64,000 bases of DNA from Ferrimonas kyonanensis DSM 18153 (GTDB taxonomy: Bacteria > Pseudomonadota > Gammaproteobacteria > Enterobacterales > Shewanellaceae): contig NZ_AUDJ01000028.1 of assembly GCF_000425405.1 (NCBI RefSeq), positions 21,769-85,768 of the forward strand, written 5' to 3'. Within the stretch, counting starts at the first letter, position 1. Each line of letters starts with the position of its first letter. Below the pieces are notes generated by a model that had not been told where the DNA came from, made no database searches, and was given only the letters and a program-made list of their open reading frames with translations. This document shows, piece by piece, positions 47,833 to 56,095 of this stretch. Position numbers and translations under genes: made by a program.

Positions 47833-47940
47833 TTACTTAAGCTGTTGTTCGTTGTTGCAGTTAACGCTGAAGGTGCTCCATTCCATCAGTTCAGCATCGG
47901 AGTCTACCACCAGAGTTTGCAAGCCGAGTACGTAATTCAT
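47833..47940 (-). CDS. Class III lanthipeptide precursor 1
   Basis: First of six precursors behind the quorum-type promoter. A 35-residue peptide: leader with VLGLQTL (LxLQ motif), acidic DSDAELME, then core WSTFSVNCNN with Ser22, Ser25 and Cys28 in the SxxSxxC labionin spacing, ending EQQLK. AAGGA precedes the ATG at 47940. Synonymous differences from the other copies, with an unchanged core, indicate selection on the core. Confidence 0.9.
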   Translation of the reverse strand: MNYVLGLQTLVVDSDAELMEWSTFSVNCNNEQQLK

Positions 47941-48009
47941 TATGAATTCCTTAATCTTATTTAATGAGTCTGGAACACCGTTATTGGTTGTTGCCAGAAG
48001 ACGAGATAA

Positions 48010-48038
48010 ATCCTAGCCAAGATTAAAAAGTTCAATAA
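48010..48038 (-). promoter_or_regulatory. Predicted promoter of the lanthipeptide operon
   Basis: On the minus strand, TTATTG (48038-48033), a 17-base spacer and TAGGAT (48015-48010). The lux-box-like palindrome at 48039-48054 abuts the -35, centred near -44, a position fitting LuxR activation. The predicted leader before precursor 1 is about 60 bases. Confidence 0.6.
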
Positions 48039-48054
48039 CCGTCATATCTGACAG
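48039..48054. promoter_or_regulatory. lux-box-like palindrome, promoter-proximal, lanthipeptide operon
   Basis: Minus-strand CTGTCAGATATGACGG, matching the luxI box CTGTCAGATCTGACAT at 13 of 16 positions. It is directly next to the predicted -35. Confidence 0.7.
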
Positions 48055-48078
48055 GGTGATTCCTTTATTGGCCCAAAC

Positions 48079-48094
48079 CCGTCAGATCTGACAG
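48079..48094. promoter_or_regulatory. lux-box-like palindrome, distal, lanthipeptide operon
   Basis: Minus-strand CTGTCAGATCTGACGG with a perfect GTCAGATCTGAC core, 40 bases (about four helical turns) upstream of the proximal box. The first 14 bases equal the luxI box. Confidence 0.72.
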
Positions 48095-48098
48095 CCAT

Positions 48099-48131
48099 AA
48101 AAAAAGCACAGCCCTTGAGCTGTGCTTTTTT
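48099..48131. terminator. Terminator downstream of the first SDR gene
   Basis: AGCACAGC / GCTGTGCT stem with a 6-base loop, flanked by A6 and T6. It ends the SDR transcript at 48151 and insulates the lanthipeptide promoter region. Confidence 0.88.
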
Positions 48132-48150
48132 GCTGCCGTGATTAGAGCGC

Positions 48151-48774
48151 TCAGATCACCCAGTGACTGTCGCCATTCACGTATTCGGCCACCTGCAGAG
48201 TCTCGCCACTCATGGTTCCCAGCAGCGCCGCTTCGTACACCGCAGCGGTAAGCGACGCCGGTACGCAGTTGCTGGTGTCCATGCCCATCATCGCCATGGT
48301 TTCGGTCACAAATGACGGCGACACCACGTTCACCCGCAGGTCGGTCACTTCCACCGCCACCGCTTTAACAAAACTCTCCAGCGCCCCATTGGCCATGGCC
48401 ACCGAGGCGCAGCCCTGCACCGGCTCCCGGGCGGCAAAGCCCGACGTCAGGGTGATGGAGCCGCCGCGGCACACCGCCTGGCGGCCGATGCGCAGCAGGT
48501 TGACCTGCCCCATCAACTTGTTGTTCAGAGTCTGGTGATAATCCGCTTCGGTCAGATGCTCAAATGGCCCAAAGCTGGTGACACCAGCGGCGCAGATAAT
48601 GGCATCCACCTCACCGGCGGCATCAATCATGGTGCGAATGCTGTCGCTGTCGGTGAGATCAAAACGCAGATCGCCATGACTGTAGCCGGCGGTAATGATC
48701 TGATGATCGCCAGACAGGCGCTTGAGAATGGCACTGCCAATGGTGCCCGATGCGCCGGCAAGAAGAATTCTCAT
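48151..48774 (-). CDS. Short-chain dehydrogenase-like protein (copy 1)
   Basis: A 207-residue Rossmann-fold protein with nucleotide motif GASGTIGSAI and AICAAGV. The usual SDR catalytic YxxxK is replaced: the equivalent stretch is SVAMANGALESFVKA, with neither Tyr nor Lys in place. It is paralogous to the gene at 49023, so a local duplication is likely. Substrate unknown; an atypical or regulatory SDR is possible. Confidence 0.75.
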   Translation of the reverse strand: MRILLAGASGTIGSAILKRLSGDHQIITAGYSHGDLRFDLTDSDSIRTMIDAAGEVDAIICAAGVTSFGPFEHLTEADYHQTLNNKLMGQVNLLRIGRQAVCRGGSITLTSGFAAREPVQGCASVAMANGALESFVKAVAVEVTDLRVNVVSPSFVTETMAMMGMDTSNCVPASLTAAVYEAALLGTMSGETLQVAEYVNGDSHWVI

Positions 48775-48903
48775 GAGTGGCGTTGCTCCTTCACTGTGCT
48801 AGTGACTGTTTCACCAGGTCCATTTATCTGATTCACACCGGCAGGGTATGGCCGGGATAACCAGTATAGGGCGACAGTTTACTAAGAGCATTGATTCTAA
48901 GAC

Positions 48904-48941
48904 AAAAAAAAGAGCCACACCTCTATCAAAGAGTGTGACTC
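48904..48941 (-). terminator. Terminator of the second SDR gene
   Basis: Imperfect stem GAGCCACACCTCT / AGAGTGTGACTC with a short loop. On the minus strand it is followed by a long T-run (A-run at 48904-48911). Confidence 0.75.
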
Positions 48942-49022
48942 GGGCAGTGATTTGGTCACTTAAAGAGTGTAATCCGCATTCAATTACACACAGGCATGAT
49001 GAAAAAGCATAACTCCAACAAC

Positions 49023-49622
49023 TTACAAGAAGTTTGGTGCATCCAAAGTCTCACCAGACATCTCGCCGGATACCGCGGCCTCGTACGCCTTGGCCGTGTC
49101 TGCGGCCGAGATGCCTGAGCTGGTATCCATGCCCATCATAGCCATGGTTTCCTTAACGAATGCTGGCGCCACCGCATTAACCCGCAATCCGTTCAGCTCC
49201 AGTGCAGCTGCTTTGACAAAACTCTCCAGGGCGCCGTTGACCATGGACACCGACGCACTGCCTGGCATGGGCTGGCGCGACAGGATACCGGAAGTCAGGG
49301 TGATGGAACCGCCGTCGTTGATGTAATCGCTACCCAGGCGCACCAGGTTCACCTGCCCCATCAGCTTGTTGTTCAGTGCCAGTTGGTAGTCGTCGTCACT
49401 CTGCTGTGCCAGCGGCCCAAACGCCGCCAATCCGGCGGTGGAGATCACCGCGTCCACCTTACCCACCTGCTCGAACAGGGCCTTGATGGACTCTGGGCTG
49501 CCCAGATCCACCTGCACATCGCCGTCACGGAAACCGGCTGCGATGACTTGATGTTGACCGCTCAGGCGCTCTGCGACGGCCTTGCCAATGGTTCCGGTTG
49601 CGCCAATCAATAGTACTTTCAT
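49023..49622 (-). CDS. Short-chain dehydrogenase-like protein (copy 2)
   Basis: A 199-residue paralogue of the protein at 48151, with GATGTIGKAV, LNNKLMGQVNLVRLG and SVSMVNGALESFVKA. The catalytic Tyr/Lys are again not at the expected positions. ATG 49622 with GGAGA is the start; longer in-frame extensions are not coding-like. It is divergent from the LysR gene, which probably regulates it. Confidence 0.8.
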   Translation of the reverse strand: MKVLLIGATGTIGKAVAERLSGQHQVIAAGFRDGDVQVDLGSPESIKALFEQVGKVDAVISTAGLAAFGPLAQQSDDDYQLALNNKLMGQVNLVRLGSDYINDGGSITLTSGILSRQPMPGSASVSMVNGALESFVKAAALELNGLRVNAVAPAFVKETMAMMGMDTSSGISAADTAKAYEAAVSGEMSGETLDAPNFL

Positions 49623-49716
49623 GGGTGTCTCCAAATTCGTTGTTTGCTTAAGTTGGAGAAAGTGTAGCCACCGGCTTAGAATAGAAAAATAACCTGAAAT
49701 CGAAATTACTTTTCTC

Positions 49717-50622
49717 ATGGAAAGAAAAATAGATCTGCTTAAGGCGATGCGCACCTTCGTGGTGGTGGTGAACAAGCTCAGCTTCAGTGCCGCCGCCCGC
49801 GAGCTCAATATCGTGGTATCGGCGGTCAGCCGCCAGGTGTCGGATCTGGAAAAGCATTTCGACTGCATCTTGCTGTACCGCACCACCCGCGCCATGAAGC
49901 TGACTCCGGAAGGCCAGCACTACCTGGACGAGTTCAAGGCGGTGCTGGAGCGGCTGGACAACCTGGAGCTGTCGGCGGCCCAGCGCCAGCACAAGATAGG
50001 CGGGCGACTGCGGATCACCTCGGCGTTCAACATTGACCAACTGGGGATTCAGCATGTGGTGGCCGACTTTCTGCGCCAGTACCCGGATGTACAGTTGTCG
50101 TGGGTACTGGTAAACCGCTACGTCAATCTCATCGAAGAGGGGTTCGATCTGGCCCTGAGGGTGGGCGAGCTCAGCGATTCCGGCTTTATCGCCCGTCACT
50201 ACCTCAGCATGAAAATTCTGATGGTGGCCAGCCCCGACTATCTGGCCGCGCACGGTACCCCTGAACACCCCAAGGCGCTGTCGGAGCACCGCTGGCTGGT
50301 GGACTCCTCCAACCGCCAACCCGGGCGGGTGCGCTACCAGGAAAACGGTAAACAACACCAACTCAGCGTCAACGGTCATGTCGACGTAAACCAGGGCACC
50401 CTGCTCGCCGACTTCGCGGCGGCCGGGCTGGGCATCGCCCAGTTGCCGGAGTTCATGCTCAGCCACCATCTGCAGCAGGGCAAATTGGTGCCCATCCTTG
50501 AGGAATACCAGTTGCCCGCGCTGGATGTGTCACTGGTGTACCCGGCCAGCAAGCTCACCGATCCGACCCTGCGTGCCTTCATCGACCACCTGCTGGCGCA
50601 CAAACATCTCAGCACTGAGTAA
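49717..50622 (+). CDS. LysR-family transcriptional regulator
   Basis: A 301-residue LTTR. The N-terminal HTH is FVVVVNKLSFSAAARELNIVVSAVSRQVSDLE, followed by a substrate-binding domain with the common DLALRVGEL and AGLGIAQLPEFM. It belongs to the group typical of aromatic/SDR-linked LTTRs. It is divergent from SDR copy 2, sharing a 94-base intergenic promoter region. No strong ribosome site is visible. Confidence 0.92.
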   Translation: MERKIDLLKAMRTFVVVVNKLSFSAAARELNIVVSAVSRQVSDLEKHFDCILLYRTTRAMKLTPEGQHYLDEFKAVLERLDNLELSAAQRQHKIGGRLRITSAFNIDQLGIQHVVADFLRQYPDVQLSWVLVNRYVNLIEEGFDLALRVGELSDSGFIARHYLSMKILMVASPDYLAAHGTPEHPKALSEHRWLVDSSNRQPGRVRYQENGKQHQLSVNGHVDVNQGTLLADFAAAGLGIAQLPEFMLSHHLQQGKLVPILEEYQLPALDVSLVYPASKLTDPTLRAFIDHLLAHKHLSTE

Positions 50623-50690
50623 AATTTCTGCAATCAAATCAAAAGGGTTTTCAACCTTCAGCAAACCCCGCTAGAATGCTTAGCGGTTTC

Positions 50691-50766
50691 CTCCCTATAG
50701 CTCAACAGGATAGAGCAGTCGCCTCCTAAGCGATCGATCGGGGTTCGAGTCCCTGTGGGGAGGCCA
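50691..50766 (+). tRNA. tRNA-Arg (anticodon CCT)
   Basis: Full cloverleaf: acceptor CTCCCTA/TGGGGAG, D-arm GCTC...GAGC, anticodon stem GTCGC/GCGAT with loop CTCCTAA (CCT at 50725-50727), T-arm CGGGG-TTCGAGT-CCCTG and an encoded CCA. It decodes AGG. No integrase adjoins it. Confidence 0.93.
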
Positions 50767-50918
50767 TATCCTCCTGTTATTCCTTAAGCTCATCAAAACG
50801 CTCAACAAATTTTCGCAAAATTACACTCGCGATCACCTTTATCTCGCCAACATTCTGAATAATACTTACTGTCCTTCTATGTCAGGACGACACAGCAGTT
50901 GCAGTAAGGAAACACAGC

Positions 50919-51944
50919 ATGATTTTGAAAGAGCGGGACGCTACCCACCAGGATCACCTCAACAAGCAGCGCCAGTTTGGCGCCAAGCAGGAACAAGAGG
51001 TGGCTTTCTACCTTAAGCGCGAGTTTGCCAACAACCCGGACGTTCTGATCTTCAACGACCTTCGCTTCTCCCACCAAGGCGAGTACTCACAGATCGATCA
51101 TCTGGTGATCCACCGACTTGGTTTTATTCTGATCGAATCTAAAAGCATCTATGGTCAGGTACGGGTAAACAACGACGGCGAATGGTCGCGCAGCTACCAG
51201 GGTAATTGGCAAGGCTTAAAATCCCCGCTGCAGCAGATGGAACTTCAAGAGTTGGGGCTTAAACGCCTGCTCACAGATAACGCCGACAAGATGCTGATAA
51301 AGATCCTTGGTTTGCAAACCTATTTCGGAGGCAGACAGTGGGACAAACTCTGCGCAATCTCAAGCGCCACCATGCTTCAGCGAGAAAGCATGCCCAAGGC
51401 CATCAGCAACTGCGTGGTCAAAAACGAGTTCCTGGGTAAGAAGCTCAAAGAGCTCTGCGACTACTCTGTTCTGACAGGCTTAATCAAAACCAAACCCGTT
51501 TTCTCCAAAAAGGAGATGAAGGCCATCAGCGACTTCCTGCTGTCCATTCATGAGCCGTTAACGCAGACTGGTGAAACAGACGCTGACACTCCCCCAGAAA
51601 ATAGCGACTCAGCTGTCAGCGAGCCAACGCCCGAATACGAAGCTTCCCCCCAAGAGCAAAAAGTGCCGACAGTGGAGCGGACTGAACCCAATCAAAGCCA
51701 CTCCCTCTCCGAAGGCATTGCCTGTAAGAAGTGCGGTGAACGCGACAACCTAACTGGCGCCTGGGGCAAATATGGCTACTACGTTTCCTGCCAGAGTTGC
51801 ACCACCAACACCTCAATGAAAGGCCCCTGCCCGGCCTGCAACAGCCAGGACAATAGAATCCGAAAGCGCGGTAATTTGTTTACCCGGCACTGCAATGGAT
51901 GTGGGGCAGAGAGTACAGTGTTTGTAGAGAGAGCTTCAGCTTAG
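50919..51944 (+). CDS. NERD-domain protein with zinc fingers
   Basis: A 341-residue protein. The N-terminal NERD nuclease-related domain is at about residues 20-130 (QIDHLVIHRLGFILIESKS with the expected Asp, Glu and Lys). A Pro/Glu/Ser-rich linker follows, then two C-terminal four-cysteine modules (CKKCG...CQSC and CPAC...CNGC) like topoisomerase-type zinc ribbons. NERD proteins are thought to process DNA and sometimes occur near defence genes. It has its own transcript downstream of tRNA-Arg. Confidence 0.83.
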   Translation: MILKERDATHQDHLNKQRQFGAKQEQEVAFYLKREFANNPDVLIFNDLRFSHQGEYSQIDHLVIHRLGFILIESKSIYGQVRVNNDGEWSRSYQGNWQGLKSPLQQMELQELGLKRLLTDNADKMLIKILGLQTYFGGRQWDKLCAISSATMLQRESMPKAISNCVVKNEFLGKKLKELCDYSVLTGLIKTKPVFSKKEMKAISDFLLSIHEPLTQTGETDADTPPENSDSAVSEPTPEYEASPQEQKVPTVERTEPNQSHSLSEGIACKKCGERDNLTGAWGKYGYYVSCQSCTTNTSMKGPCPACNSQDNRIRKRGNLFTRHCNGCGAESTVFVERASA

Positions 51945-52073
51945 AAACTGATGAAATAGAATTGCACCAGCTTACGTCTTTTGACGCGGTGGCTCGATCC
52001 TAGCCACCGCATCCGTTAACTGGATTACATCAATATTTTCCGAGAGATTAACCGGTTAGTCCCACCTGTTGCA

Positions 52074-53903
52074 TTAGAGAATCTGCACGTCAAGATCCGC
52101 CAATTGCTCTAACAGTGAATTGGGTACCGATTTGATGGTGACCGTCCCTGTGCCCGAAAACTGGATGTAATAGTTGTCATCACCGCCAAAACGGCAACGA
52201 CCAAAGCAATCTCGACCACCAGCAAGGGTTAGCTTGCCGTGGTAATCACCGGCGCTGACTTTCACCACCACAGGTTGCTTAAGAAGTTCTCGGTACAATT
52301 GCTCACTGTAGTCGCGCTTTTTTCGTTCACCGCTGTTGGCATACTTTTCTACCTTGACCGCCCAGGCACTGCGTTTCTGGCCAAATCGACCTTCCTGCTG
52401 CTGTTGGTACACAAAGCGCCCTCGATTATAGGTATGAAAATCACGATTAAGCCCATCAAGGATCGGCTGATGGGCCATCGTCCAACTGATCGGCACCAAC
52501 AGATCCGAATGGCGGTCATCAGCGGGTCGAATCTCTACCTCACCGACGGTCAGTTGCGTCTTATCTTTGATGGTACCCAGTACTTGATGCTGAAGTGATT
52601 CCGTTGCCTGCTGCCACTGAGTCTGTCCCTTTCCGGTCATTGCCTGCCAATCAATGGCTTTGCCATGCTTCGACAGTTCGACTCGGCGAATCTCCTTACC
52701 TTTATGGCGCAGCACCAAACTCAAAGTCAGCTCAGCGCCCGCACTAAATTGATTCAGGTTTAACCCAGTCACTGCAATCGGATTAGCTTCCTTGTAGTTG
52801 AGCAACGGCATGCGCTGCCCGAGGTGGGTGGTCAGAACCGTAAACTGATCGTCACCTTTGTTTTTGCAGTCACTAAAGCAGTCTTGTCCCAGTGCCAACA
52901 ACACCTGAGCTTGCTGACCACCAAAGCTGGCCTCCAATGCCAGTTGGTGCTTCACCAACCACTGAAAGAGATCCGCTGAATAGGGGTGTCTCTGGTGCTC
53001 ACCCTGGTTCCAGATACGACGAATGCCAAAGCCATTAGGCTTGCCTTGACGACGCTTGGGCTTAATCACATCCTTAAGGGCGATGCGGCGGTTTTTGTAA
53101 TCATGAAAGTGTTTATTGGCAACCTTGAGTAACGGTGCCGGATCCAACTGCCACGTAAACGGCACCAGCAGCGTAAACTTGCCATCTGGCGTCGGCATCA
53201 CCGACAACTTGCCTTGGGTAACGTGCGCTGGCTGCATCATGGCAAACAACATCTGCTCGCGCAGTTCGGCTTTGGCTGAGTCCACTTCACCCTGAGCCTG
53301 TTTGGCTTTGTCTGCCAAGCTGCCTTTAGGCAACGCAACCTTGGTCGCGTTATTCGTCGACTTGCTAGCCGCCGGTTTAACCTGTTCCCGCTGATCCCGC
53401 TCGGCTTTTTTAGACGCATTGAGTGCCTGAACCGCCTCCAAAGAGCGGCGGGCCTGTTTTCGCTGCTCTTTTTTGTAGTCTTCATAAGCGGCATTGCCAA
53501 CAACCAGCCCCATAGCGACCAGTAGCACGACCAAAATGGCTTTGCTGACTTTACTGGGTTTGGGCGAATCCCAATTTTGGCCATCACCTTGATGCGGTTT
53601 CGCGGTATGCAGAGTATTGGCTTGTGCTTGGCTCTTCGCCTCGGCAATCTGCTCAAGTTGTGCCACTACGTGATCGCAGCGGCGAACAAACTCCTGCTGA
53701 TCGTCAATTTCAAAGCCCTCTTCGTGAACCGCTTTGTTGCGCACCGTAGCAATCCAGCGGATCTGGCGTACCAATAGTTTCGGCAATTGAGCTTCACAAC
53801 TGCTGAGCTTTTCATGAAGGCCTCGCCCTTCGGCACCCAGCTCACTGACTAATTTGGACTCAATCCGTTTCGATTGCTGAACGGCAACTTCAATACTTCC
53901 CAC
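52074..53903 (-). CDS. Large membrane-anchored protein of unknown function
   Basis: A 609-residue protein. The N-terminal ~90 residues (LPKLLVRQIRWIATVRNKAVHEEGFEI) resemble the DUF4145/HEPN-like helical region. One transmembrane helix (AILVVLLVAMGLVVGNAAY, ~122-140) and a basic coiled coil follow. The C-terminal part has two similar halves (PFTWQLDPAPLLKVANKHFHDY... and PISWTMAHQPILDGLNRDFHTY..., each followed by ALGQDCFSDCKNKGDDQFTV or AGGRDCFGRCRFGGDDNYYI). I do not recognise the repeated domain. It starts with GTG behind AAAGGG. Function unknown. Confidence 0.7.
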   Translation of the reverse strand: MGSIEVAVQQSKRIESKLVSELGAEGRGLHEKLSSCEAQLPKLLVRQIRWIATVRNKAVHEEGFEIDDQQEFVRRCDHVVAQLEQIAEAKSQAQANTLHTAKPHQGDGQNWDSPKPSKVSKAILVVLLVAMGLVVGNAAYEDYKKEQRKQARRSLEAVQALNASKKAERDQREQVKPAASKSTNNATKVALPKGSLADKAKQAQGEVDSAKAELREQMLFAMMQPAHVTQGKLSVMPTPDGKFTLLVPFTWQLDPAPLLKVANKHFHDYKNRRIALKDVIKPKRRQGKPNGFGIRRIWNQGEHQRHPYSADLFQWLVKHQLALEASFGGQQAQVLLALGQDCFSDCKNKGDDQFTVLTTHLGQRMPLLNYKEANPIAVTGLNLNQFSAGAELTLSLVLRHKGKEIRRVELSKHGKAIDWQAMTGKGQTQWQQATESLQHQVLGTIKDKTQLTVGEVEIRPADDRHSDLLVPISWTMAHQPILDGLNRDFHTYNRGRFVYQQQQEGRFGQKRSAWAVKVEKYANSGERKKRDYSEQLYRELLKQPVVVKVSAGDYHGKLTLAGGRDCFGRCRFGGDDNYYIQFSGTGTVTIKSVPNSLLEQLADLDVQIL

Positions 53904-53946
53904 AAATACCCTTTAAACCTTTTCTAATTAAAATTCTTGCCTGGAT

Positions 53947-54489
53947 TTACCAGTCATTATCAAAACTGGAACCACCACCAAAACTGTCATCAAAGCCGCT
54001 GCTGATATCTGAATCGAAACCGATGCCCGAACTCAGCCCCGTGTCTGAAAAGCCGTAAGCATTGCCGCCAACATCCAATCCGCCAATCCCGTCCATCATC
54101 GGTAAACCGGAAGCTGGATTGATATCCATGTGGTTAACGTCAGAAAGCAAAGACGTTGAGCTGCACCCCATTGGCTCCTCATCGAAGAGACCGTGTGAGG
54201 CACTATCAGCCTCTATCGACGACTCATTAGCGCTAAATAACGGCGCTTCGAACAACGTTAGTCGCTGCGGTTCAGAGTCAGGCGTAACCAAAGACTCAAA
54301 CAGATCATTGCCCTCATGAATTAAGGCTCGCTCCGGACTTGGCTGGCTTTGGACGTCTGGCTCGGAAAAGGCGGGATCAATCTCAAAAGGATCCGAGTTC
54401 ACTGGAGGACAACTAACCTGCTCCTCGTAAGGCATTGGCTCAACAGGTTTGGGCTTGGCTTGGCCAAACCACCGAGTTAAAAAAGACAA
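53947..54489 (-). CDS. Acidic hypothetical protein
   Basis: A 180-residue protein without a recognised domain. The N-terminus (SFLTRWFG) could be an amphipathic anchor. The middle is acidic, and the C-terminus is low-complexity Gly/Ser/Asp/Phe. The start is TTG. It lies 43 bases upstream of the 609-residue protein on the same strand, so the two are probably an operon. Confidence 0.6.
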   Translation of the reverse strand: MSFLTRWFGQAKPKPVEPMPYEEQVSCPPVNSDPFEIDPAFSEPDVQSQPSPERALIHEGNDLFESLVTPDSEPQRLTLFEAPLFSANESSIEADSASHGLFDEEPMGCSSTSLLSDVNHMDINPASGLPMMDGIGGLDVGGNAYGFSDTGLSSGIGFDSDISSGFDDSFGGGSSFDNDW

Positions 54490-54868
54490 CAGAACTGAGG
54501 ATCCTATCCAACAAAACTGAGGTTGATTTTAACAGATTCACTCCAAATTCTTCAGGTAAAAAAGGCAGTTAAGTCTTACAAATGAGCTAAGGTCAGTAAC
54601 AGATTTCCCAACCTCCTCAGTCAGACTGTAGAGCATCAACGATGCTTGTCCGGCTCAATGTCAATCAAGTTGACCGGTTAAGGCTCCTCTATTTTTCCTA
54701 AGCTAACTGCGATGTCCTGCGATGGCTTTCTCCTCTGAACGGTATCGGCTTGCCCAATTACCACCCGCATCGACGTTGGCAATGCCAAGGTGCTCATTCG
54801 CAACCATACTTACTCCGTGGCTGTCATTGCCTGTGCCGCAGAGGTAGGCTTCAACCAAGGGGGAGACA
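54490..54868. other. Intergenic region
   Basis: A 379-base divergent region. No gene, RNA or repeat is supported. It should contain the promoters for the leftward hypothetical pair and the rightward hydrolase. Confidence 0.4.
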
Positions 54869-55660
54869 ATGAAGCACCTGTTGCTGACCCTGGGTCTGTC
54901 CTATCTGGTGATGTGCCTTGGGCTGTTTTTGGCCCAGCGCCGCTTTCTGTATTTCCCCACCCCGCCGCTGCCGCTCAGCGGGGCTCAGGCAGTGAGCTTC
55001 AGCCACGGCGACCTCACCTTAAGGGGATGGGTGACTCATCCGGGGCAAGACAACGCCCTGCTCTACTTTGGTGGCAACGGCGAGCAGGTCGAGCAAAACC
55101 TATCCCAATTCCGCCGCTGGTTCCCGGACCACAGCGTCTACCTGATCCCCTACCGTGGCTACGGCAACAGCGACGGCAGCCCCACCGAGCAGGGGCTGTA
55201 TGCCGATGCCCTATTTCTGTTCGACCGGCTGCAACAGCAACACCAGAGGGTGGCGGTGATGGGTCGCAGCCTCGGGGCTGTGGTCGCAGTGCAGGTGGCC
55301 GCCCAGCGGCCGGTAGAGCGTGCGGTGCTGATCACCCCGTTTGACAGTGCCCTGGCGCTGGCCCGTTCCCACTACTGGATGTTTCCCGTCGCCCTGCTGA
55401 TGCGGGATCGCTACGACGCCGCCGCACTGGCACCAAAGATCTCCGCTCCCAGCTACGTGATCATCGCCGGAGACGACGAGGTGGTGCCGCGGGTGCGCAC
55501 TCAAGCATTGATGGCAGCGCTGAAGCCGAGCCTGCGCTGGAGCCGGGTGATAGAAGGGGCAGGCCACAATACCCTGTCGATGCTGCCCGAATACGACCAG
55601 GCACTGAGAGACAGCATGGCGGAGAGAGAGCCAGGCTCCTCTTCGGCCTCAGGCCAATAA
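54869..55660 (+). CDS. Alpha/beta hydrolase, membrane-anchored
   Basis: A 263-residue protein with an N-terminal hydrophobic helix and RRFLYFPTPP, as in the YfhR/BEM46 group. It has the oxyanion-type GGNGEQ, the nucleophile elbow GRSLGA, an Asp in AGDDEVVP and the catalytic His in GAGHNTL. Substrate unknown. A strong GGGGGAG ribosome site is present. It is followed after 39 bases by a DUF2784 gene. Confidence 0.85.
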   Translation: MKHLLLTLGLSYLVMCLGLFLAQRRFLYFPTPPLPLSGAQAVSFSHGDLTLRGWVTHPGQDNALLYFGGNGEQVEQNLSQFRRWFPDHSVYLIPYRGYGNSDGSPTEQGLYADALFLFDRLQQQHQRVAVMGRSLGAVVAVQVAAQRPVERAVLITPFDSALALARSHYWMFPVALLMRDRYDAAALAPKISAPSYVIIAGDDEVVPRVRTQALMAALKPSLRWSRVIEGAGHNTLSMLPEYDQALRDSMAEREPGSSSASGQ

Positions 55661-55699
55661 CACCGCCTTATCCCGAAGAGGCAACAGCAGGAGACGTAC

Positions 55700-56077
55700 A
55701 TGTTCTACCGACTGGCTGCAGACGCCGTACTGGTGATACACCTGCTGTTTATCCTGTTCGCCCTGTTCGGCGGACTGCTGCTGCTGTGGCGGGGCTGGTT
55801 GATCGCCCTGCACCTGCCCACCGCCATCTGGGCCACAGTGGTTGGCTTTCTGGGCTGGGTATGCCCGCTGACGCCGCTGGAAAACCAGCTGAGAGCAGCC
55901 TCAGGCGAGCAGGGTTACGACGGCGGCTTCATCGAGCACTACCTGCTGCCGTTGATCTACCCGGCTAACCTCACCCTTAACATGCAGCTGTTTTTCGGCA
56001 TCACCGCCCTGAGCATCAACCTAGCGATCTACTCACTGGTGCTGTACCTGCGCAGCCGACAGAAAGGTAAGCCGTGA
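55700..56077 (+). CDS. DUF2784 family membrane protein
   Basis: A 125-residue protein with three to four transmembrane segments and the family signature WATVVGFLGWVCPLTPLENQLR followed by GFIEHYL. The role is unknown. It is probably co-transcribed with the alpha/beta hydrolase (AGGAG ribosome site). Confidence 0.82.
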   Translation: MFYRLAADAVLVIHLLFILFALFGGLLLLWRGWLIALHLPTAIWATVVGFLGWVCPLTPLENQLRAASGEQGYDGGFIEHYLLPLIYPANLTLNMQLFFGITALSINLAIYSLVLYLRSRQKGKP

Positions 56078-56095
56078 AGGCGATGCCGTATCGCA

